Assembly (NCBI GenBank): GCA_963798705.1
Contig: CAWCTW010000005.1
Span: forward strand, 682,001 to 746,000
Reading direction: 5' to 3'
DNA length: 64,000 bases
Source: AC-56 sp963798705
GTDB lineage: Bacteria > Actinomycetota > Thermoleophilia > Solirubrobacterales > 70-9
The notes beneath the pieces were generated by a model. That model ran no database searches and was not told the DNA's origin. It worked only from the letters and a program-made list of their open reading frames with translations. How positions within the stretch are numbered: the stretch's first letter is position 1; each line of letters opens with the position of its first letter. Both the position numbers and the translations under genes were made by a program. Positions 17,954-25,385 of this stretch are shown here, in pieces.

Positions 17954-18232
17954 TCAATCCGAAGCGCTGAGTGCGGGCTCCACGTCGGCCCGCGATGACT
18001 CAATCCGCTCCGGGATCGTGACCACTAGCTTGCCGTCGCGATCCAAGAGCCACCTGGCGTTCACGATCGTGAGGCCGATCACCTCGCCATCCTCGTCGAG
18101 GCGGACCGCGTGCCCCTCGGGGGTCGCGAACGTGGTCGCGGCGGGCCGCTCAGGCGCCCGGCTCAGGTATAGGACATCGCCGTCGGGGTCGTAGCGCTCG
18201 CGATCGAACTCGTGATTGCCGATCCGCGTCAT
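17954..18232 (-). CDS. DUF2283 protein, possible antitoxin
   Basis: A 92-residue protein with the DUF2283 pattern: FDRERYDPDGDVLYLSR (YDpeaDvLYi) and HAVRLDEDGEVIGLTIVNA (lDeDGrvvGieIlnA), then a short strand-rich tail. Proteins of this family are often encoded next to small RNase-like toxins. ATG at 18232 overlaps the stop of the upstream gene as ATGA; a start three codons earlier is possible but would lose that overlap. The pairing suggests it is the second gene of a toxin/antitoxin-like operon, with the antitoxin role inferred from context only. Confidence 0.75.
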   Translation of the reverse strand: MTRIGNHEFDRERYDPDGDVLYLSRAPERPAATTFATPEGHAVRLDEDGEVIGLTIVNARWLLDRDGKLVVTIPERIESSRADVEPALSASD

Positions 18233-18534
18233 CGGTGCCACCCGTTCGGATCGTTGGCTTGCGGAAAGGCCGTCACCACGACATCGATCTCGCCGGCGAA
18301 CTCGAGAACCACACGGAGCCAGCGCTCGGGTCCGCAGCGGCGAAAGCTGCGGACCCGTACCGGACGCGGGTCATCCTCGCGGAACTCGGGCTGTTCGATC
18401 GTCTCGATCACGTCGTTGAGATGCTCGGCCATCTCGGGATGGCCTGCAAGCACACGGTCCCATGTCGTTGCCCTGAGCTCTGCCTGGCGTCCATCTGGCC
18501 CGGTGGCTCTCGCGATGGCATCGGCCGATGTCAC
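18229..18534 (-). CDS. Small BECR-fold-like putative RNase toxin
   Basis: About 101 residues if GTG at 18534 is the start; the frame is open further upstream to 18774, but that part is proline/arginine-rich and not protein-like. The core reads TTWDRVLAGHPEMAEHLNDVIETIEQPEF, then RPVRVRSF, RWLRVVLEF and VVTAFP. The W..H..HPE...V..TI..P order followed by two strands and a final 'vvTAFp' is shared by phage-type barnase/EndoU/RelE-like (PBECR and DUF4258-like) nuclease domains. An RNase activity is inferred, not shown. It is encoded directly before the DUF2283 gene with a 4-base overlap. The start is uncertain. Confidence 0.6.
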   Translation of the reverse strand: MTSADAIARATGPDGRQAELRATTWDRVLAGHPEMAEHLNDVIETIEQPEFREDDPRPVRVRSFRRCGPERWLRVVLEFAGEIDVVVTAFPQANDPNGWHR

Positions 18535-18805
18535 CGTGGGACGGTAACCACCAGCCTGGGGGCCCAAGCGGCGCGAATCTGGAAGAGGGAGCGCAAGCGG
18601 TGGCGCTGCGGCGAGGCTCGTAGCGTCGACCGCAGACTCAGGACGAGGACGCGCGGGGTTTATGTGCGCCGCTCGCGCCTGGGTCTCCGGATTATGGGCC
18701 TGGGAAGGCGTCACGCACCGTTCAAATCCGTGCGTAACCGGACGGTGGACCGGTGCATTCGGAAGATTTTTCAAGACATATTCCCGAGTACCCCCGCCGG
18801 GTACC

Positions 18806-18830
18806 GCTGCAAAAGGTCAAGATTTGCAGC
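18806..18830. terminator. Hairpin downstream of tRNA-Glu
   Basis: GCTGCAAA (18806-18813) and TTTGCAGC (18823-18830) form a perfect 8-bp stem with a 9-base loop, nine bases past the tRNA-Glu 3' end in its direction of transcription. A second stem GTACCC/GGGTAC (18788-18804) follows, then an AT-richer run (AAAAATCTT on the minus strand). Likely terminator of the tRNA transcript. The rest of 18535-18838 shows no gene. Confidence 0.55.
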
Positions 18831-18838
18831 ACTTTCAG

Positions 18839-18911
18839 CACCGCTACCGGGATTCGAACCCGGGTTTCCGGACTGAGAATCCGGCGTCCTAGTCCCCTAG
18901 ACGATAGCGGC
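18839..18911 (-). tRNA. tRNA-Glu (CTC)
   Basis: A 73-base cloverleaf on the minus strand. The acceptor stem is GCCGCTA with TAGCGGT (one G-U pair), the anticodon stem is CCGGA/TCCGG around the loop TTCTCAG (anticodon CTC), and the T-arm contains GGTTCGAATCC. The discriminator is G, and CCA is not encoded. The 3' half is duplicated at 17088-17130 and, shorter, at 15793-15815. Confidence 0.95.
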
Positions 18912-18974
18912 AGGTCGGCGGGCGAGGATAGCAACGGCGCCCCGATTCGCCGCTTGGAATTGGGGTTTTTGAGG

Positions 18975-19058
18975 TGCGGCTGAGAGGATTCGAACCTCCA
19001 CGTCCTTTCGGACACGGCGACCTGAACGCCGCGCGTCTGCCAGTTCCGCCACAGCCGC
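18975..19058 (-). tRNA. tRNA-Leu (CAG)
   Basis: An 84-base class II tRNA on the minus strand. Acceptor stem GCGGCTG/CAGCCGC, anticodon stem CGGCG/CGCCG around TTCAGGT (anticodon CAG), a long variable arm (GTGTCCGAAAGGACGT), T-arm GAGGTTCGAATCCTC and discriminator A. CCA is not fully encoded (ACCT follows). It lies 63 bases upstream of tRNA-Glu on the same strand, and the pair is probably one transcript. Confidence 0.95.
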
Positions 19059-19234
19059 TCGCGGCCCTCAAATCTAGCGGCTGGGGCGGGAGGCGTCGGG
19101 GCCACCGCCGTTCCTCGCCGGTTGGCGCTTTACCCGTCATATGCGCGAGAAACCCGTCAAGCGGACGGGGTCGGCCGTGCCGTGCGGCACAATCACGGTG
19201 CGTCCAGCACACCAATCCAGGAGGGATCGGACGG

Positions 19235-20326
19235 ATGAAGGTAGGGCTCGTTCTCGGCGCCGGAGGGATCCAGGGCGGCGCCTGGCTCACCGGCGGGCTC
19301 GACGCGCTGGCCGAGGAAACGGGATGGGACCCGGCCTCGGCCGACTACGTCGTGGGCACCTCGGCGGGGTCGATGATCGGCGCGCTGTGCGCCTCCGGGA
19401 TCCCGCCCTGGTTCATGGTCGCCCACTCCCGCGGGGAGACCTTCGCCGAGGTCACCGACGCGCGCGGGCGGCCCGCGGCCGAGTCCGACCGCGCGGCGGG
19501 CGCCGGCTTTCGCCTGGAGCGCACCTGGCCTCCCATCGGCCCGGGCTCCTGGCGGCTCGCCCTTCGCACGGTGACGAGCCCGCACCGCTACACGCCGGCG
19601 ACCGTGGCCACCGGCTGGCTCCCGCGCGGGGTCTTCTCGGTCGAGGGCCTCAAGGACACGATCAGGAGGGTCGTTCCCGGTGGCTGGAGCCCGCACCCCA
19701 ACCTCTGGATCGTGGCCTGCGACTACGAGACCGGCCGGCGCACCCCATTCGGGCGCTCCGGGGCTCCCTCCGCCGACCTCGCCGACGCCGTCGCCGCGTC
19801 CTGCGCCATCCCGGGCCTCTACCACCCGGTCACGATCGACGGTCGCCGCTACGTCGACGGCGGCATCTATTCGGCCTCCAATGCCGACGTCCTGCGCGAC
19901 GAGGGCCTCGACCTCGTCATCTGCCTGAACCCCACCTCCACCCTCCACCCCATCCGCGCGATCAATCCCCGCGACGCGTTCAACATCGTCTTCCAGCGCG
20001 CGTCCGGACGCCGCCTCGGCAGCGAGGCGAAGAAGCTCCGGGATTCCGGCGCCGAGGTCGTCCTGATCCAGCCGGTGCACGAGGACCTGCGCGCGATGGG
20101 GCCGAACCTGATGCGAACGGGCAACCGGAACAAGGTCATCGAGGTCGCCCGCCACACGGTCGCCCGCCAGCTCGCCGAGCCTGCCAACCGCGAGCTGCTC
20201 GCCTCGCTTCCGGCCGGCCGTGACGAGAAGGTGCACCGGCCGGCGGGGCCGCCCTCGGAGTGGCCATCCCTCGTCGAGCTGCAGCGCGAGTCGGCCTGGG
20301 CGCGCCGCGAAGAACCTGGGATCTGA
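19235..20326 (+). CDS. Patatin-like phospholipase
   Basis: A 363-residue cytosolic lipid acyl hydrolase. The oxyanion-hole glycines are in GLVLGAGGIQGG (5-14), the nucleophile serine in GTSAGS (Ser43), and the dyad aspartate in YVDGG (Asp208), so the Ser-Asp dyad is complete. No signal peptide. ATG at 19235 is preceded by AGGAGGG ten bases upstream and starts exactly where the family does; the open frame continues upstream through the tRNA-Leu gene, which is not coding. It faces the SDR gene convergently. It probably releases fatty acids from phospholipids or storage lipid. Confidence 0.92.
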   Translation: MKVGLVLGAGGIQGGAWLTGGLDALAEETGWDPASADYVVGTSAGSMIGALCASGIPPWFMVAHSRGETFAEVTDARGRPAAESDRAAGAGFRLERTWPPIGPGSWRLALRTVTSPHRYTPATVATGWLPRGVFSVEGLKDTIRRVVPGGWSPHPNLWIVACDYETGRRTPFGRSGAPSADLADAVAASCAIPGLYHPVTIDGRRYVDGGIYSASNADVLRDEGLDLVICLNPTSTLHPIRAINPRDAFNIVFQRASGRRLGSEAKKLRDSGAEVVLIQPVHEDLRAMGPNLMRTGNRNKVIEVARHTVARQLAEPANRELLASLPAGRDEKVHRPAGPPSEWPSLVELQRESAWARREEPGI

Positions 20327-20402
20327 AGTACGTCATGGCGTCCCCAATCCACCAAACGCTGAATCTGCGGGCGGCTGATCGGACCGCCGAGCGAGGAGGC
20401 GC

Positions 20403-21239
20403 CTACACCTCGAACGGCTCTCCGGCCAGCTCCTCGCTGAGCTCCCAGAGCCGCCGGCGCGCCTCCGGGTCGTAGGCCTGCGGCTGGGCCGCCCCCTCCT
20501 CGAGCCGGTCGAAGTAGCGTCCGCTGACGCCGTCGAGCGCGGGGTCGGCGACGAGGCGGCTGAGCGACTGGACGCCCTCGGAGACATCGGCGGTTCCCGC
20601 CCGGCTGAAGCTCTTGCGGAGCATCTGCGTGTCCATCAGCGTCGCAGGGTGAACGGCGTTCACCGTGATCTGGGCCTCGCCTGCCCGTCGCAGCCGCTCG
20701 GCAAGCTCGAACGTGAACATGATCTGCGCGAGCTTCGTCTGGGAGTAGGCGCGAAACCCCTCGTAACTCGACTCGCCCATCGGGTCCTCGAAGTCGACAG
20801 CGGCCTGGGCGATCGAGGACACGTTGACGATCCTCCCCGTCGTCGAGCGCCGGAGCAGCGGCAGCAGCTCGGCAGTCAGCAGGAAGTGAGACAGATAGTT
20901 GACGGCGAAGGTGAGCTCGAATCGGTCCTTGCTCTCGCGGCGGCGATCCATGATCGCCACGCCCGCGTTGTTGACGAGGACGTCCAGTCGGTCGGCCTCC
21001 CGCTCCACGTCGCGCGCGAGCCGCCTCACGTGCTCCAGGGAGCCGAGGTCGGCCAGGAGGCCCCGCACGGGCGCGCCCCGATCCGCTCCGAGCTTCGCCA
21101 GCGCGCGCTCCAGCTTCTGCGGCGAGCGCCCGTGGACCAGGACGGTCGCTCCCAGTCTCAAGAGCCGCTCGGCGGTGGCCTCGCCGAGGCCGTCGGTCGA
21201 TCCCGTGATCAGGATCGTCTGCTCGTCGAGGGGGCGCAC
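20403..21239 (-). CDS. Short-chain dehydrogenase/reductase
   Basis: A 278-residue NAD(P)-dependent oxidoreductase with a Rossmann fold. Visible motifs: TGSTDGLG (cofactor), VNNAG, the catalytic Ser in NVSSI, and YSQTK. The GRIVNVSSIAQ and HPATLMDT blocks resemble the retinol dehydrogenase/WW-domain-oxidoreductase-like group. GTG at 21239 (RPLDEQTILITG) has AAGGAT eight bases upstream and is preferred over the longer start at 21287. It is divergent from the LmeA-like gene. Substrate unknown. Confidence 0.88.
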   Translation of the reverse strand: MRPLDEQTILITGSTDGLGEATAERLLRLGATVLVHGRSPQKLERALAKLGADRGAPVRGLLADLGSLEHVRRLARDVEREADRLDVLVNNAGVAIMDRRRESKDRFELTFAVNYLSHFLLTAELLPLLRRSTTGRIVNVSSIAQAAVDFEDPMGESSYEGFRAYSQTKLAQIMFTFELAERLRRAGEAQITVNAVHPATLMDTQMLRKSFSRAGTADVSEGVQSLSRLVADPALDGVSGRYFDRLEEGAAQPQAYDPEARRRLWELSEELAGEPFEV

Positions 21240-21313
21240 GGGGCAATCCTTGCGCACGAGTCGGCACACGCCCGCCGCCGAGCGCACGCCGCGGCTGCCA
21301 ACCTGTGACGGCC

Positions 21314-21928
21314 ATGCTTCGCCGCGTCGCGATTCTCGCCATTGCCCTGCTCGCGCTGCTCGGCATCAGCCAGCTCGTGATCCCGCCGATCGCCGAGCAC
21401 CGCATCGAGGACCGCCTCACCGCCGGGGGCGGCAGCGCGGACGTCTCGATGTCCGCCTTTCCGGCCGCGCGGCTCCTCTTCGGCGACGGAAGCCGGATCG
21501 CCGTCGCCGGGAGCGGGCTCGACCTGACCGCCGAGCAGGAGGGCGGCCGGGTGTTCTCCAACCTGGACGGCTACGACCGCGTGGCGGTCAGCCTGGAGCG
21601 CTTCCGCGCCGGGCCCTTCCGGCTCGGGAGCTTCGACCTCACCCGCGCCGGCCCGGAGGCCCCCTACCGCCTGATCACCCGGGGCCGGACCACCCCGACC
21701 GACCTGGCGTCATACGGCGCGTCCCGCGCGGGCCTGCCCGGCGGGCCGCTGCTGAGCTATCTGGGCGACCAGGTGCTGGGGCGCAAGCTCATCCCGATCC
21801 GGCTCGACATGAACCTCGAGAGCGACGGCGGGCGCATCGTCGTCACGTCGGGCACCGGCACGATCGCAGGCATCCCCACCGGCCCGCTCGCCGAGCTGAT
21901 CACGACCGTCGTCGCCGTGCAGATTTAG
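21314..21928 (+). CDS. LmeA-like (DUF2993) lipid-binding protein
   Basis: A 204-residue exported or membrane-anchored protein. Residues 1-22 are a hydrophobic signal/anchor (MLRRVAILAIALLALLGISQL). The rest reads as DUF2993: AEHRIEDRL, a glycine-rich turn, then VSMSAFPAARLLFGDGSRI and paired strands to the end. LmeA of mycobacteria binds phospholipid and supports mannan elongation; a comparable envelope-lipid role is plausible here. A GTG three codons upstream (21305) is an equal alternative start; neither has a clear ribosome site. Confidence 0.75.
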   Translation: MLRRVAILAIALLALLGISQLVIPPIAEHRIEDRLTAGGGSADVSMSAFPAARLLFGDGSRIAVAGSGLDLTAEQEGGRVFSNLDGYDRVAVSLERFRAGPFRLGSFDLTRAGPEAPYRLITRGRTTPTDLASYGASRAGLPGGPLLSYLGDQVLGRKLIPIRLDMNLESDGGRIVVTSGTGTIAGIPTGPLAELITTVVAVQI

Positions 21929-21998
21929 ACCACGCCCGTTCCTCGCTCGGCCGTGGAATCGGGCCAGCGTCACACGTTCTAAGCGAAGGTGGATCACG

Positions 21999-24428
21999 CT
22001 AACCGGGCGGGCTGGAGCCGCCCGCCGGCGCGGGGGCGGCCGCGGCGGCGGCGTCGCGCGCCTTGAAGTACTCCTCGCCTTCGATCCCGATCGACGGGAG
22101 CCACGAGAGCCATTTCGGGAACCACCAGTTGGCGCGCCCGATCAACACCATCGTCGCCGGCACGAGAACGCAGCGGACCAGGGTGGCGTCGATCGCGATC
22201 GCCACCGCGAGTCCGAGGCCGAACTCCTTGACGACGGGCTGGCCGTTGAGGATGAAGCACAGGTAGACGGTGACCATGATCAGCGCCGCGGCGGTGATGA
22301 CTCGCGCGCTCACGGCGAGCCCGTCGACCACCGCCTCGTGGTTGTCGCCTGTCTCGTGGTAGTGCTCACTCATGCGGCTCATCAGGAACACCTGGTAGTC
22401 CATCGAGAGGCCGAACAGGATCGCGAACATCATCAGCGGCACGTAGCTCACGATCGGAGTCGCCCCGCCGTCGACCCCGAGCAGGCTCGCCCCGTGGCCC
22501 TCCTGGAACACGAAGGTGAGCACGCCATATGAGGCGGCCACGGAGAGCAGGTTCATGATCGCGGAGATCAGCGGCACGACGATCGAGCGGAAGGCGAGCA
22601 GCAGCAGGATGACGCTGAGCGCGATCACCACAGCGATCACGAGCACAAGCTTGTCGGAGATCCGGTCGGCCAGGTCGATGTAGCCGGCGGTCTGGCCGCC
22701 CACGTAGGTCGTCAGCGTGGATCCCTTGTCGGCCTTCGGGATCACCGAGCCGCGCAGCTGGTTAACCAGGTCCGAGGTCGCGTTGGCGGACGGCGCCGTG
22801 GTCGCGATGACGCTGAACGTCGCGGCGCTGCCGGACTTGTCGACCTTCGCCCCCGAGACCTCCTTGACGCCGTTGGTCTTCTTGATGTCGTCCTCGAGGT
22901 TGACGAGGCGCGGATCGCTCGCCTTGCTCTTCAGGAACTGCTCCTGCTGGTCCGCCTGCTTTTCCTGCTTGGTCTGCGGCTGCGAGGACACCTGCTGCTC
23001 GGCCTGCGACTGCGCCTGGTCAGGGGGCACGCCCTGGGCCTCGAGCTGGGCGGTCGTCTGCTGGACCGCCTGCTGCTCTTGCCGCTGCTGCTTGGACTGG
23101 AGCTGGTCGAGCTGCTTCTGGTCGTTGTGGGCGGGCTTCGAGCCGAAGTCGACGGCAACCAGGAACGGCCCGTTGACGCCCGGCCCGAAGCCCTTGGTGA
23201 GCAGGTCGTAGGCCTGGCGCACCTGGGTCGAGGTCGGCATCTGGCCGTTGTTCTGCTGGCCGAGCTCCAGGTTGAGGGCCGGGACCGCGAGCACGAGCAG
23301 GATCGCCACCGCCGCGACCCCCGCCGGGATCGGCACGCGGCCGATGAACCGGGCCCACCGGGCCCATCCGTGCGGCCGGTGGTCGTGTGGGGGCGGCTTC
23401 AGGAATGGGACCCGAAGGGAGTCGATGCGCTTGCCCATGATCGCGAGCAGGGCCGGGATCAGGGTGATCGCAGTCAGGATCGCGACCAGCACCACTACCG
23501 CGGCCGAGTACCCGAGCGCGCTGACCAGCGGGATCTGGGCGACGGCGAGCGAGACCAAGGCGATGATGACGGTTGAGCCGGCGAACACGACGGCGCCGCC
23601 GGCGGTGCCCACCGCACGGGCCGCGGCCTCCTCGACGGGGAATCCCTGCTCCATGAACCCCTTGTGCCTGGTGACGATGAACAGCGCGTAGTCGATCCCG
23701 ACCCCGAGCCCGAGCATCGTCCCGAGCGTCGGGCCGACCGTCGGCACCGTGATGCCGTGCCCGAGGAGACCGATCGTCGCGAGGCCGATCCCGAGGGCTA
23801 CCAGCGCGGTGATGATCGGCAGCGACATCGCGGTCACGGTCCCGAACGTGAACAGCAGGATGATCACCGCGGCCAGCACGCCGACGACCTCGCTCACCCC
23901 GACATCCGGCGCCGACACCGCGCTGCCGAGGTAGCCGCCGTTGGCGACCTTGAAGCCGGCGTCGACGGCGGGCGACTCGTGGTCGATGACGTTGTCGGCC
24001 TGGTCCTCGGTCAGGTCGCCGGAGTTGGGACCGAGGGTGAGCGAGATGTAGCCGATCTTCTCGTCCTTGCTCAGCAGCGACGAGCCCTGCGAGCTCACCG
24101 GACTGACCGCCTTGGTCACGTACGGCGACTTCTTCAGCGCCTTGACGGTGTCGTCGACGACCTTCTCGTTCGCGCTGGAGGTGAGCTTGCCCTGCGGCGC
24201 CTGCATCACCACCGGATTGGTCCCGTTCGCATATGCGGGGATGTCGGCCTCGAGCAGGTCCGTGGCGTTGGTCGAGCCAGAGCCCGGGAGCGTCAGCTCG
24301 TTGCTCGTGACCTTGCCGAAGTGGTTGGCGAGCAGGTTCGTCGCGACCAGCAGCCCGATCCACACGAACAGCACGGCCCACCGGTGCCGGACACAGCCGC
24401 GCCCGATCGCGTAGAGCGCGGCGCTCAC
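21999..24428 (-). CDS. MMPL-family RND transporter with Gln-rich loop
   Basis: An 809-residue inner-membrane exporter with two six-helix halves. The first transmembrane block is about 15-35, then a large extracellular domain (36-175), helices 178-330, helix 370-388, a second extracellular domain, and helices from about 600 to 770. GLGVGIDYALFIVTRH and GLSMDYQVFLMSR are the two conserved proton-relay motifs. Unusual: residues about 434-500 of the second extracellular loop are a Gln-rich coiled coil (QSKQQRQEQQAVQQ and more). GTG at 24428 has AAGGAAG eight bases before it. It is divergent from a TetR gene, the usual arrangement for a regulated lipid or drug exporter. Confidence 0.92.
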   Translation of the reverse strand: MSAALYAIGRGCVRHRWAVLFVWIGLLVATNLLANHFGKVTSNELTLPGSGSTNATDLLEADIPAYANGTNPVVMQAPQGKLTSSANEKVVDDTVKALKKSPYVTKAVSPVSSQGSSLLSKDEKIGYISLTLGPNSGDLTEDQADNVIDHESPAVDAGFKVANGGYLGSAVSAPDVGVSEVVGVLAAVIILLFTFGTVTAMSLPIITALVALGIGLATIGLLGHGITVPTVGPTLGTMLGLGVGIDYALFIVTRHKGFMEQGFPVEEAAARAVGTAGGAVVFAGSTVIIALVSLAVAQIPLVSALGYSAAVVVLVAILTAITLIPALLAIMGKRIDSLRVPFLKPPPHDHRPHGWARWARFIGRVPIPAGVAAVAILLVLAVPALNLELGQQNNGQMPTSTQVRQAYDLLTKGFGPGVNGPFLVAVDFGSKPAHNDQKQLDQLQSKQQRQEQQAVQQTTAQLEAQGVPPDQAQSQAEQQVSSQPQTKQEKQADQQEQFLKSKASDPRLVNLEDDIKKTNGVKEVSGAKVDKSGSAATFSVIATTAPSANATSDLVNQLRGSVIPKADKGSTLTTYVGGQTAGYIDLADRISDKLVLVIAVVIALSVILLLLAFRSIVVPLISAIMNLLSVAASYGVLTFVFQEGHGASLLGVDGGATPIVSYVPLMMFAILFGLSMDYQVFLMSRMSEHYHETGDNHEAVVDGLAVSARVITAAALIMVTVYLCFILNGQPVVKEFGLGLAVAIAIDATLVRCVLVPATMVLIGRANWWFPKWLSWLPSIGIEGEEYFKARDAAAAAAPAPAGGSSPPG

Positions 24429-24642
24429 GGGCGGGCTTCCTTGTGCTGGCGGTCGCTCACTCCGGGTGGCTCTCCCAACGCATCCATGCGTCCGGCGCGA
24501 TGCTACCCCACTCCTCGGGCATGATCGGGGGAGCCGACGACCGCGTCACGGCGCGGACACCGGCCCATCCAGGCGTGGACGTGCTGATGACGTTGCGTGC
24601 CCATTTCGACTCCGCGAACTCTCCTCCAACTTTGCACGAAGC

Positions 24643-24683
24643 GATACTGAATATGGCTTCGAGACTGTAACATATTCCATATG
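24643..24683. promoter_or_regulatory. Paired TetR operators, TetR/MMPL intergenic region
   Basis: Two 13-bp palindrome-type sites, GATAC-TGA-ATATG (24643-24655) and CATAT-TCC-ATATG (24671-24683), 28 bases centre to centre. The second is a perfect palindrome that includes the ATG of the TetR gene. TAACAT (24668-24673), seven bases before that ATG, fits a -10 element of a leaderless message. The same pair of sites recurs at 26764-26803 before the arylsulfotransferase. The remaining part of 24429-24642 shows no gene. Confidence 0.7.
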
Positions 24684-25385
24684 GTTTCTACCGGCGCGGG
24701 CATCACGGGCCCGATCGGCTACGGAGGCGGTGGCGAGGCACCGCTGCCGCTGCCGCCCACGCAGGCCCGCGGGGTCGAAAAACGCGACCGCCTGTATGAG
24801 GCTGCGATGGCCCGCTACGGGGAGGCCGGCGTCGCCGACACCAGGGTCGAGGACGTGATCGCCGACGCCGGGGTGAGCTGGGCCACGTTCTTCCGCTACT
24901 TCCCGCGCAAGGAGGACGTGCTCCTGGAGGGAGCCGCCCGGCACTTCCGCGATCGGGTAAAGGCGGTGGTGGAGCGGAGCCTCCGGGATCGCCGCCTGAG
25001 GATCCGCACCATCGTCGAGCGAACGTTCCGGATGCTTCTCGAGCCGGCGGAGATGCCACCGGCGCTGCACACGGCCGCTCTGTTCGAGGTCTTCGCCAGC
25101 CCCGCTCGATTCTCGGCGATCGTCGGCGATCCGCAGCCTGTGATCGCGCTCATGGCCGAGCTCTTGTCGGAGGGACAGCGGCGGGGCGAGGTTCGGCGCG
25201 ACCTGGATCCCTCGCTCGCCGCGGCGACGATGACCGCCGGGGCGATGTTTCCGGCGGTCCAGGCCACCGCCGCCGGTGCCGATCCCGTGCGGACGATCGG
25301 CGGTGCGCTCGACGTCGCCTGGGGCGGTCTGGCCGATCTCTCCGAGCGCAAGCCCGCCCCCGGCAGCGGGCGGAACTGCAGTTGA
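24681..25385 (+). CDS. TetR-family regulator of the MMPL/sulfotransferase genes
   Basis: A 234-residue regulator. After a glycine/proline-rich leader of about 32 residues comes the TetR DNA-binding domain (RDRLYEAAMARYGEAGVADT, then the helix-turn-helix VEDVIADAGVSWATFFRYFPRKEDVL). The C-terminal ligand domain is helical. There is no ribosome site before ATG at 24681, and a -10-like TAACAT lies seven bases upstream, so a leaderless transcript is likely. The start codon is inside a palindromic operator. Targets are inferred from shared operators: itself, possibly the divergent MMPL gene, and the arylsulfotransferase operon. Its stop overlaps the next gene (TTGA). Confidence 0.88.
   Translation: MVSTGAGITGPIGYGGGGEAPLPLPPTQARGVEKRDRLYEAAMARYGEAGVADTRVEDVIADAGVSWATFFRYFPRKEDVLLEGAARHFRDRVKAVVERSLRDRRLRIRTIVERTFRMLLEPAEMPPALHTAALFEVFASPARFSAIVGDPQPVIALMAELLSEGQRRGEVRRDLDPSLAAATMTAGAMFPAVQATAAGADPVRTIGGALDVAWGGLADLSERKPAPGSGRNCS

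Noticed and set aside
19867..21561. 564-codon minus-strand frame across the patatin 3' end and SDR gene
   Set aside because: Not protein-like; overlaps two recognisable genes.
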